Part shown: one piece after another, positions 47,587 through 55,361 of the stretch | Layout: each line of letters opens with the position of its first letter | Position numbering within the stretch: position 1 is the first letter of the stretch | Program-made: the position numbers and the translations under genes | The notes under the pieces: model-generated | Told to the model about the DNA's origin: nothing | Seen by the model: the letters and a program-made list of their open reading frames with translations, nothing else | Database searches by the model: none | Origin: Paenibacillus sp. OVF10 | GTDB taxonomy: Bacteria > Bacillota > Bacilli > Paenibacillales > Paenibacillaceae | DNA length: 64,000 bases | Assembly (NCBI GenBank): GCA_022836915.1 | Contig: CP094668.1 | Coordinates: 2,666,001 to 2,730,000 of the forward strand | Reading direction: 5' to 3'

Positions 47587-48159
47587 TTACAGAAACTCAT
47601 CGATTTCATTGGTTCGGAACGTATACACCTGTTTTTCATCGACATGGTAGATGCTCACAATACTGGTATCTCGATCAAAATTCAGAATGCGGCAAGGAAT
47701 GCTCTGATGTTTACCGTTCTTGTTATTGACAACAATACGGGTGAGTTTGTTCTCTTTAATGAGCGTGTCAATCCACGCGTCAAACGAGTTTCCATCGGAA
47801 ACATTGGATGTTTGGGTGGCAGGCTTTTTCTCGCTAACCGGTTTTTCTTGCTGATTCTGTGTTTTGACTGGAGCAGGTGAGGCAGGTGTCTGAGCTGCAG
47901 TGGACGCCTTCTGTGCTGCGTTGGCTTTTTTGCGTTCGTTGTGAAGTGTGACGAAAGAGTCCTTCTTGGACTGGAGTGTCGCTTCAATAATTTTGCCTAG
48001 CTCTATGCCGGATTGAATCCGAAAGTCCGCAATTTGTTCTTCATTGTTTATGAACTCCAACAGGGACTGCAGTGCCAATGCATTTGAGCGGCTCTTAATA
48101 AGTATATCGACATTAAATAAAAAGCCGATGTCCTCTTGATTGGATAAGGTTTCTTTCAT
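47587..48159 (-). CDS. Uncharacterised protein with disordered linker
   Basis: The 190-residue protein has a helical N-terminal part (ALALQSLLEFINNEEQIADF, GIELGKIIEATLQSKKDSFV), a linker rich in Ala, Pro, Gln and Lys (about residues 84-120) and a compact C-terminal part (SFDAWIDTLIKENKLTRIVV, PCRILNFDRDTSIVSIYHVD). The C-terminal strand pattern could be an Sm-like or small beta-barrel fold, but this is only an impression. I do not recognise the family. The start at 48159 follows GGGGCTGGG. It is convergent with the DUF423 gene and divergent from the RNA polymerase gene. Confidence 0.7.
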   Translation of the reverse strand: MKETLSNQEDIGFLFNVDILIKSRSNALALQSLLEFINNEEQIADFRIQSGIELGKIIEATLQSKKDSFVTLHNERKKANAAQKASTAAQTPASPAPVKTQNQQEKPVSEKKPATQTSNVSDGNSFDAWIDTLIKENKLTRIVVNNKNGKHQSIPCRILNFDRDTSIVSIYHVDEKQVYTFRTNEIDEFL

Positions 48160-48427
48160 TCATCCCAGCCCCGTTAAAAAGTATGTCAGCTCAAAAAAAC
48201 GCTTCAATTAACTATATCATTAAAAAGGAAATTATCATAGTGCTAGAGACGCAGAAATATGCCGATTCGAAATGAATCCAGTCCCGGAGTGCCCCTAAAT
48301 TTCTCCCCAGAATAGAACAAATATTCTTCTTTTTCATCCCCTGATCATCCTGTTTGCCTGCGCTAGTCGTGCGGGTCTAATCTATAATTTATTTAATCAG
48401 GACAGGAAGCAACAGGGGGAATCGGGA

Positions 48428-51146
48428 ATGGGCAATGCATATCAGGATCGATTGAGATACGTTTATAAAATTACATCTTCCAGAATTAGAAAAGCGGATT
48501 ATGATCTGCATCTTACTTATCAAGAAGCGACAGTAAATGGAGAAGTGGCATCTATTGGAAACCATCAGGTGTTTCGCTTTATAGATCGTATTCGAGGCTA
48601 CAAGGAGAGGGAACAAGATCTGGCTAGAATCAAGCTGGAAATAGAGCGATTAAAAGCCTTGAAAACCAATGCTGAACATAAAAGAGCAATGAAGAAATTG
48701 CATGAAGAACTGAAAAATCTGAAGTTTGCCGATGATTACTTGCTGGTGGTCATTGAAAATAATAAAGACTATGATCGGTTGAATTCATCGAAAGCTTTCT
48801 CCATCAACGGCAAGAAATACAAGCGGTTATTGGCTACGACAGGTGGAGCCAAAAGTTCGACGGTCATCTATGTGAGTGAGGATATTCATCCGTTGTTGGA
48901 GAAAAGATTGAATAACGGCAGAGATCCCAATAAAGAGCTGGTTCCTGCCAAACTGGAGGCATATAAGGCCTTGGCTTGCAGTACAAGCACGCCTGTGTCA
49001 CATCCCGAACGTGTATTGGTTGTTCATGATTGTATAACTGAATTTGGCGCAGACATCATTCAGATCGATGATACCGAGACAGAATACCCTCGCATTGAGA
49101 GTAGGAAAAATGAGCCTATTCAGATGAACATGAGTGATGGGTTCGGTCTTATCTCTCCTGCACTTAGTGAACGATGGGCATCCGAACTGGGAAATGAATA
49201 TATCCCAAGTGGATTTTGTATTCGCAATAGCTTCTGTAAAGGGATGGTCTTTACATTTGATTATCACGAATTTGCTGATCGTGTTGCAGGCAAGTATATG
49301 GTGGACGATGCCTGGGGTAATCCTGTGGATATTCGAGAGGTAGACTTAATCATCACAACGTCCATGCTCAAACTATGGAGCTCATACAACAGTATCGACG
49401 ATTATCTGTTATGTTGCGGTTATTATGGCTACACGTTCAGCGTAACGAAGGTTACACCCGAAGAACTGGAGGATGAGCGTCATTTAAACTACCAGTTCAT
49501 TCAGTCACTTCAATTAGATGATACCGAGATTGGTGAGCTCATAGCTCCCACGGTTGATTCAATTAAAGATGTGCTAGGTGAAGACTATCGCAAGGCACTT
49601 TTATTTCTCAAAGGAATTCACATCCATGAGAACGATTATAGAAATAGTCCAGATGATTATATTAAAGGGTTGATGGTAGACCCACGACTTATAGATGATC
49701 CTTTTGTGCGCAACAAAATTCATACCTTAATACGTAAGCGAATGAATGAAGCCAAGATCGGAGTTCTAAGAGTGAAAGGCAATTTCAGCATTATATCTGG
49801 CGATCCCTATACATTGTGTCAGAGCATTTTTGGCATACCTTTAACAGGATTGCTGAGCTCGGGTCAGTTCTACTCCAGATATTGGAATGAACGCCATGTG
49901 GGCCGCGTAGCTTGCTTCAGAGCTCCGATGACTTGTCATAACAATATCAAGGTGCTTCGTTTTCAAAATACAGATGAGATGCAGCATTGGTATCGCTATA
50001 TGAACACGGTCACGATCTTAAATTCATGGGATACGACGACACATTCCTTAAATGGTGCAGATATGGATAGTGATCAGGTCTTAACTACGGATAACCCAGT
50101 CATTCTCGGGGCCATTCAGGAGCTTGATGCGATTGTATGTGTACAGAAAACCTCAGCCCAAAAAATTCCGGATGAAAAGGATCTGATTCAGGCCAACAAA
50201 GACAGCTTTGGTGATCTGATCGGTTTTACAACGAACAAAATCACATCAATGTTTGATGTATTAGCCAATTATGAGGAGCATAGTGCAGAATATCAGGAAA
50301 TGATGTACCGAATTCAATGTGGTCAGCATTATCAACAAAATGCTATTGATCAGGCTAAAGGGATTGAATGTAAAAAAATGCCGAAGCACTGGTATGATAT
50401 TCGCGCTGCGGTAACGGATGAGTCAGCCTTAAACATGGTAGCACACAAGAAACCTTATTTTTTCATATACAATGACCCGGAGCAGAAAAAGAATATACCA
50501 CCTATGTAGAAAAAACGAGTCAGAAGTGCTTGCAGTTATTTGGCATGACTGTGGATGAGTTGTATTCGAAGAAGGAGCTATCTCCGGATCAGGAACAGTT
50601 CCTGGCACAGTATGCACAGAGAATGCCTGTATCCACGGCACCATCTGTGATGAACCGGTTATGCCATCAAGTGGAAGAGGAGTTCAACAAGTTAAAGTTA
50701 AAACAGTCCGAGAGCCAGTTTGATCATACGATATTGATGAGTACCAAGAAATACTCCCAAGCTCGTTATAAAGAGATTCAACGTTTATATCAGATGCATA
50801 ACGAAGAGCTACGTAGCTATATGACTAAATTGCGCAAGAGTAAGGTGAAAAAGGAAGAAAGATCAGCCCGATGGCAGTTGTTTGTTTCACGTTTCAAGGA
50901 GCAGGCACTGGAGATCTGCAATAACGAAGAAGATCTTTGCAATATGATTGTGGACATGTGTTATCGAAATGCGGAGAAATCCAAGCAGTTTGTATGGGAT
51001 GTCTCGGGGATCAAATTATTCGCAATCTATTGCTCAGCAATGAACACATCATCCATTATCCGGTTAGAGATCCGGACGGCGATATTGAGTATGCCGGAAG
51101 AACCTTTAAAATGACCCAAATGCATGTGAAGGAGCAACGCCCTTGA
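48428..51146 (+). CDS. Single-chain two-barrel RNA polymerase, YonO/QDE-1 class
   Basis: The restored protein has about 906 residues, close to YonO of phage SPbeta, a DNA-dependent RNA polymerase related to both large subunits of cellular RNA polymerase. The beta'-like barrel shows RAPMTCHNNIKVL (R498), then NGADMDSDQVL (N542; D545, D547, D549), the D-x-D-x-D metal site equivalent to NADFDGDQ. The beta-like barrel shows FCIRNSFCKGMVF with Lys271, like the KG of RNA-dependent and YonO-type polymerases. The loop Gly is replaced by Ser (DMDSD). Two breaks: an A missing at 50486-50490 (EQKKEYTTYVEKTSQKCLQL) and a G missing at 51006-51009 (WDVSGDQIIRNLLL). ATG 48428 follows GGGGGA. The product is probably phage-derived and may transcribe the fibre genes that follow. 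Confidence 0.82.
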
Positions 51147-51901
51147 AAATCATTCTGAATGAACGTCATCATGCCGAGCAAGCAATTGCACATGGGAAAA
51201 TGGATAAGAAGCCAACTAAAACGTTGATTTGTTTAGCTAAATACGGGCTTGAACAGGGGAAGAACGCCGAAGATGCATATGCGTTGTTAAATCAGTTTAT
51301 GACCAAGTATTATCCAGACTACAATGCTGTCCAGTGGGATACATTTCTCAATCGTATCATTAAGCAGTCTCAGAAGTATATCAAGATAAGGGAGAAGGCA
51401 AGCAAGAGCACGCTAATCGAGATTGATCATGTACCTGTAACACACGAAGAACTTCAAAAGATCAAACAACTTAAAAGTAAACGACTCGAGAAATTGGCCT
51501 TTGTTTTACTGGTCTACAGCAAGATTAATAATCGAATCAATGAAAATGATACGTACTGGATTAATAATGAATGGAAAGAAATCTACGGTGATAGTCAAAT
51601 GGCCGTAAGCAAAAAAGATCAGGGGTTATTGGTGCACAAACTTATTCAGTTAGGGTATCTCAAAGAAAGTCAACGCGTCGATTCAACTAACGTACAGGTT
51701 TTGTTCGCTGTGGAGCATGGTGAGGTTGCCTTCCAGTTAGTTCGCTTCGATGACTTTGTGTTGGAGTATTCTCGCTGGAAAGGAGAAAACATCAAAAATT
51801 GTACCGTATGCGGAAAACGGATGCTTGCAAAATCGAACCGAATGAAATACTGCAAGGAATGCAAAAAAGCCGGCATTAATCCCATTAGAAAACTTCTCTA
51901 A
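51143..51901 (+). CDS. Zinc-ribbon protein coupled to the RNA polymerase gene
   Basis: This 252-residue protein starts at TTG 51143, overlapping the polymerase stop by four bases (TTGA), with AAGGAG nine bases upstream, so the two are made together. The N-terminal half is helical and basic (NQFMTKYYPDYNAVQWDTFL). The central part has a possible winged-helix pattern (MAVSKKDQGLLVHKLIQLGY). The end is a zinc ribbon, NCTVCGKRM and YCKECKKAGINP. I know no function. The coupling suggests an initiation, DNA-binding or primer-type partner of the polymerase, which is inference only. Similar Cys-rich endings occur in phage proteins. Confidence 0.75.
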   Translation: MKIILNERHHAEQAIAHGKMDKKPTKTLICLAKYGLEQGKNAEDAYALLNQFMTKYYPDYNAVQWDTFLNRIIKQSQKYIKIREKASKSTLIEIDHVPVTHEELQKIKQLKSKRLEKLAFVLLVYSKINNRINENDTYWINNEWKEIYGDSQMAVSKKDQGLLVHKLIQLGYLKESQRVDSTNVQVLFAVEHGEVAFQLVRFDDFVLEYSRWKGENIKNCTVCGKRMLAKSNRMKYCKECKKAGINPIRKLL

Positions 51902-52048
51902 AGCTAGACACAGCAATGCTTTGCATGGTTGTTCAAGAATTTCTTTAATGATAAGCCAGAGACAGGTTTCCTAGTTATGGGGGAGGTATCAACTTGGAAA
52001 CAGTCTTATGAAGAAAAATATGCTACATAACGCTTAGGTAGGTGAATT

Positions 52049-52810
52049 ATGTCAAATGGAATAACTTTAGCACATGTAGAGTCTTTAATTAGAGAAGCGG
52101 TGAAACATAGCGGTCCGGGACAGCCAGGAGATACTGGCGAAACTGAACTCGCTATCAAGCGTGCACTGGAGGCTGCTGGCGAAGCCTTACAGGCTGCTGG
52201 AAAAGCAAAAGAGGCTTATCAGACCACTCGACTTGTGTTCCAGAGTCCAGTTGCTGATTTTGAGGAGTTAAGTATGCAGTACCCTTCTCCTGAAATAGGC
52301 TGGACGGTACAGACGTATAAGGATGGCAAGAGATATCGTTATGGTGGAAAGACATGGGTAGAGATTGATGTATTTGGTCAAAACCTTCAGGTGGTTAATC
52401 CCGATGTGGATGGGCTCATGAGTACAGCTGAACACCTGAAATTAAATGAGATTCCATTGGAAGTACAGGATCGTGTTATTGTCTTTTGCAAAGAATCACA
52501 GGTTTACCCGGAAGTACTGGGCATTTTAGCCCCTTTTCCATTCGATGGCGAAATTTTACATGTAAAGGGCTACTGTGGGGTTACTGGAGATACCGCAACT
52601 GAAATACGAATTGAAAGATCCAAGGATCTCATTCACTGGCAGGATGTGATGGGGAGTTCACTGAAGTTTGAAGGATTTCAACATCAAGATGACGGCAAGG
52701 CTACATTTGAGATCAAAAAAGTGGAGGCTGGAGATATCTTCAGAATCAACATCATCGAAGCAGCTTCAAACATTCAACATCTTACGATTCAATTAACGAT
52801 TAGAACATAA
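52049..52810 (+). CDS. Phage tail-fibre-like protein
   Basis: The 253-residue protein has a short Gly-Pro segment (SGPGQPGDTGETE), an Ala-rich helix (IKRALEAAGEALQAAGKAKE) and then the phrase DGLMSTAEHLKLNEI, the GLMS-x-x-x-x-x-KL motif widely found in phage tail fibre and base-plate proteins. The C-terminal 110 residues are beta-rich (FPFDGEILHVKGYCGVTGDT). It is the first gene of the long fibre/adhesin series, 147 bases after the zinc-ribbon gene. ATG 52049 follows TAGGTGAATT. The role is inferred from motif and context. Confidence 0.68.
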   Translation: MSNGITLAHVESLIREAVKHSGPGQPGDTGETELAIKRALEAAGEALQAAGKAKEAYQTTRLVFQSPVADFEELSMQYPSPEIGWTVQTYKDGKRYRYGGKTWVEIDVFGQNLQVVNPDVDGLMSTAEHLKLNEIPLEVQDRVIVFCKESQVYPEVLGILAPFPFDGEILHVKGYCGVTGDTATEIRIERSKDLIHWQDVMGSSLKFEGFQHQDDGKATFEIKKVEAGDIFRINIIEAASNIQHLTIQLTIRT

Positions 52811-52828
52811 AAAAGGAGATGGAATATA

Positions 52829-53371
52829 ATGACACAACCAATTATTACATGGCTGGACGCAACACATAGCAAGGAGATTGTAGCACCGTTTGATTATGGT
52901 GTTATTGATGCAGATACCAAAAGTGAAATTCGTATTTTTAATGTGTGGAACAACATAGGTGGTGCGACGGATGTGTCAAAAATGGAGGATTGCACCTTTA
53001 CAACACGGGATATGGATGGGGGCACTGGTGATACAATTAAACACGATATTGAAGCTGTTAAAAACAACTGGTTTCATGTGCAAGTGGACTCACTTGGGGA
53101 GAACGATTTGGATGAAGAGAGCTCTCGTGTAGGCAAGGACTTTTCGAAGCCTATTGGAACTACGGGCAAAACAACGGTGGATCATTCAGGAACACCTTAT
53201 GCAACACCGCTAGTACCGGGTGCAAAAGAGATATTGGGAGTTAATAATAATGGAGATCCACAAGACGCGGCAGGTAACTATGTGACGCTGTCTATTCAAT
53301 GCGAAGTACCCTTGAATGCTCGTAGTGGTAAACAAGAGTTCAAGAAACGTATCTCTTATCGTTACGTGTAA
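52829..53371 (+). CDS. Tail-associated protein of unknown function
   Basis: The protein has 180 residues without signal peptide or membrane segment. ITWLDATHSKEIVAPFDYGV and SEIRIFNVWNNIGGATDVSK suggest a small beta-sandwich; the C-terminus (YVTLSIQCEVPLNARSGKQE) is also strand-rich. I do not recognise a named family, but such proteins sit beside fibre genes in Firmicute prophages. ATG 52829 follows AAAAGGAGATGG, 18 bases after the previous stop. A strong terminator directly after it implies this gene and its upstream neighbours form one transcript end. Confidence 0.65.
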   Translation: MTQPIITWLDATHSKEIVAPFDYGVIDADTKSEIRIFNVWNNIGGATDVSKMEDCTFTTRDMDGGTGDTIKHDIEAVKNNWFHVQVDSLGENDLDEESSRVGKDFSKPIGTTGKTTVDHSGTPYATPLVPGAKEILGVNNNGDPQDAAGNYVTLSIQCEVPLNARSGKQEFKKRISYRYV

Positions 53372-53387
53372 AAAAAGAAACAGTTAT

Positions 53388-53417
53388 GGGACAGGCTATT
53401 GCAGCCTGTCCTTTTTA
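53388..53417 (+). terminator. Terminator within the fibre gene series
   Basis: GGACAGGCT-ATTGC-AGCCTGTCC forms a perfect 9-bp stem followed by five T. The genes continue in the same direction beyond it, so it divides the series or works partially. Confidence 0.88.
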
Positions 53418-53434
53418 TTAAAAGGGGAAGTCCT

Positions 53435-53851
53435 GTGATTCTAGGTAATACACAATTTACGCGCTCACCTGTATCTCAAGCTTATGTATGGATTGCTGAT
53501 TACTATGATGGTACTTATTTAAGCGAATTCGATTTGCAGACACAACAATCAAACAGTTTTTATAAAATTAACAAGGAAAAGTTGGTCTCTTTTGGATTGA
53601 TCGGGCAAGGATCTCACGTGTATCACAACGTTGCCAACGGTGTATTTCATATTAATGCGGATCGGTACTCTATATCATACGTATGTGAAGAACAAGAATA
53701 CCCGCTAACGGGTAGGACCTTTCTATACAGTGACATCATTCAATTCAAGAATGTTTCTTCAGATGTGAATATGAGTGGACATTCAGGTCCGGGGAGTTCG
53801 GGAGCTTTCCATAATACGATTGAATGTTTTAACTTCGGTTACAAAAAATGA
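53435..53851 (+). CDS. Uncharacterised tail-region protein
   Basis: This protein of about 138 residues starts at GTG 53435 (VILGNTQFTRSPVSQAYVWI) behind AGGGGAAG. A longer frame from 53399 would overlap the terminator and is unlikely. It is polar and strand-rich, with many aromatic residues (IADYYDGTYLSEFDL, HVYHNVANGVFHINADRYSI) and a Gly-Ser segment SGHSGPGSSG. I recognise no family. Its stop overlaps the next start (ATGATG), so the two are coupled. It lies in the fibre gene series and is probably structural. Confidence 0.62.
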   Translation: MILGNTQFTRSPVSQAYVWIADYYDGTYLSEFDLQTQQSNSFYKINKEKLVSFGLIGQGSHVYHNVANGVFHINADRYSISYVCEEQEYPLTGRTFLYSDIIQFKNVSSDVNMSGHSGPGSSGAFHNTIECFNFGYKK

Positions 53852-54054
53852 TGAATTTGAACGATGTGCAGATTAACTTTCAATGTGTGTGTTCCCTGCC
53901 GTTGAAAGAAACTGCGTTTCTCCAAATTAAAATCACCTCAGATCAGGACCTGCCTGGGCAATTAGTTATTCGTAAAAATGGCTTTGTCATAGATCAAATC
54001 GTAGCCCCTCTGAAGGCAAATCATGCAGGAATCATAAACTGGGACATTCGTTGA
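53848..54054 (+). CDS. Small uncharacterised tail-region protein
   Basis: This 68-residue protein (MMNLNDVQINFQCVCSLPLK to HAGIINWDIR) begins at ATG 53848, overlapping the previous stop. Regular alternation of hydrophobic residues (AFLQIKITSDQDLPGQLVIR) points to a small beta domain. It has no signal peptide or membrane helix. Its function is not known; it is supported mainly by coupling and by lying in a tight gene series. Confidence 0.55.
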   Translation: MMNLNDVQINFQCVCSLPLKETAFLQIKITSDQDLPGQLVIRKNGFVIDQIVAPLKANHAGIINWDIR

Positions 54055-54087
54055 GTTGGATTTTGAGATGAGATAGGTGGTGAAAGT

Positions 54088-54658
54088 ATGGCGATTCAAG
54101 AAATAGCACTGGATATGGATCTATCTATAGGTGTTTTTCAAGATACGATATTTCAGGATCAGAAATTGAAATTAAGAGAGTTGAGCCAGGATGCGGACGG
54201 GAATTCAATCTATCCTGCTAAAGGTTCTTGGGAGTCCACGCCCATTCGGATTCAGGATAAGATCGCTTCATTTAAAGGTGTAGCTGCAAGCGTAGATATA
54301 GTAGGGGAGCATCATACAAGATCTATTGGAGCACATCTGAGGATGGCTTTGAGTGGGGGCGTATGAGGAAATTTTAGCAGATGTGACTGCTCCTAAATCT
54401 CCAGCAAAGTATGCGAAAGTGAAAATTGAGATTGTTGCTGAGAAAGAATATTCGAATTTCTACATAGACGATTTTAATCAGAAGGGGAAATACAGTAATC
54501 CCTTTATTGAAAGTGAATCTGGTTCACTAGGCTTAAAGAAAATATATCAATTGAACATGGAACGAGCATCGGATACTCCAACAGGCAGGATGTTACGTCA
54601 GAAGGTTGAAAACACGAAATTCAAGAAAGTAGATAGAATCAGAGTGAGTAAGGGGTGA
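54088..54658 (+). CDS. Tail/adhesin-series protein, frame-broken
   Basis: As written this appears as two short ORFs. Two missing bases explain it: one near the G-run 54304-54307, which then gives DIVG-(E/G)-ASYKIYWSTSEDG, and one in the G-run 54355-54359, which gives FEWGAYEEILADVTAPKSPA. The restored protein has about 190 residues and a single domain. It starts MAIQEIALDMDLSIGVFQDT and ends GRMLRQKVENTKFKKVDRIR, loosely like the C-terminal tails of the three larger adhesins downstream. ATG 54088 follows GGTGG. The domain resembles part of fibre proteins that report exact strand-by-strand substitution (SYKIYWSTSEDG), but I give no family name. Confidence 0.7.
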
Positions 54659-54662
54659 TTTT

Positions 54663-55358
54663 ATGGCAGTTCCAGCGACTACAGGGCAGTTGAGAACAAG
54701 TATAGGAGATATGGAGATCGGTGATTATATTGCATGTAATGCGGGAAGAGGTTCCACCATAGCCCTAACAACCATCTATAACCTTGGTAAAGAACATCCT
54801 AGTGGGGAAATACCCTTAGCTGGCTTAGGAACCACAGCAGGAGTAGGTGGAACGTTTTACTTCATTAAGGTAGATAAGGGGTTGCTCATTTCCGATAGAA
54901 TGATTTTCAACTCTATCACATGGGATCAACTCAACTCTAAAAATTGGATAGAAGGCGTTGCGTTTGAATCGGGTTCGATTCGCTCTTTAAGTGGCGGTGT
55001 ATTGTATGCAGACTCAAGTGGAAATAAATCGAACACTGATTTAGGATTTGGAGCATTTCCCGCAATCAACGAGTGGGATAAGTATCTCATTAATTTTCCT
55101 GTAGCAAAGATATTATCAGGAAAAAGTTTAGACGATGTTTTTCATCATCTAAGTAACTATAGCTGGTGCAAAGAAACACCGAATTATGGCACATGGAGAG
55201 ACAAGGCTGGTAATTCGACTACAACAGCTTCCAATAATCAGCGCATTGGTAGAGGTAGCAATGCCAGAGCGCAGTGGAGTGACATAAACTACTCTGCAAG
55301 TGGTGGTTCTTATGCCACTTGGGGATTTCGCCCAGTATTTGAATATAAGGAGGTGTAG
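54663..55358 (+). CDS. Tail-series protein sharing a module with the large adhesin
   Basis: This 231-residue protein has the order IGDMEIGDYIACNAGRGSTI, AGVGGTFYFIKVDKGLLISD, SITWDQLN, SGSIRSLSGGVLY, NEWDKYLINFPVAKI, NNQRIGRGSNARAQW and GFRPVFEYKEV. The same blocks in the same order occur in the C-terminal half of the next protein, where a discoidin domain is inserted in the middle. It has no signal peptide. Function is unknown; it is a beta-rich module recurrent in this gene series and probably part of a fibre tip. ATG 54663 follows AAGGGGTG. The next gene's ribosome site, AAGGAGGTG, lies over its stop codon. Confidence 0.68.
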   Translation: MAVPATTGQLRTSIGDMEIGDYIACNAGRGSTIALTTIYNLGKEHPSGEIPLAGLGTTAGVGGTFYFIKVDKGLLISDRMIFNSITWDQLNSKNWIEGVAFESGSIRSLSGGVLYADSSGNKSNTDLGFGAFPAINEWDKYLINFPVAKILSGKSLDDVFHHLSNYSWCKETPNYGTWRDKAGNSTTTASNNQRIGRGSNARAQWSDINYSASGGSYATWGFRPVFEYKEV

Positions 55359-55361
55359 TAA

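Noticed and set aside
53399..53434. Start of the 53.4-kb gene at TTG 53399
   Set aside because: This start lies inside the terminator hairpin and lacks a ribosome site; GTG 53435 follows AGGGGAAG.
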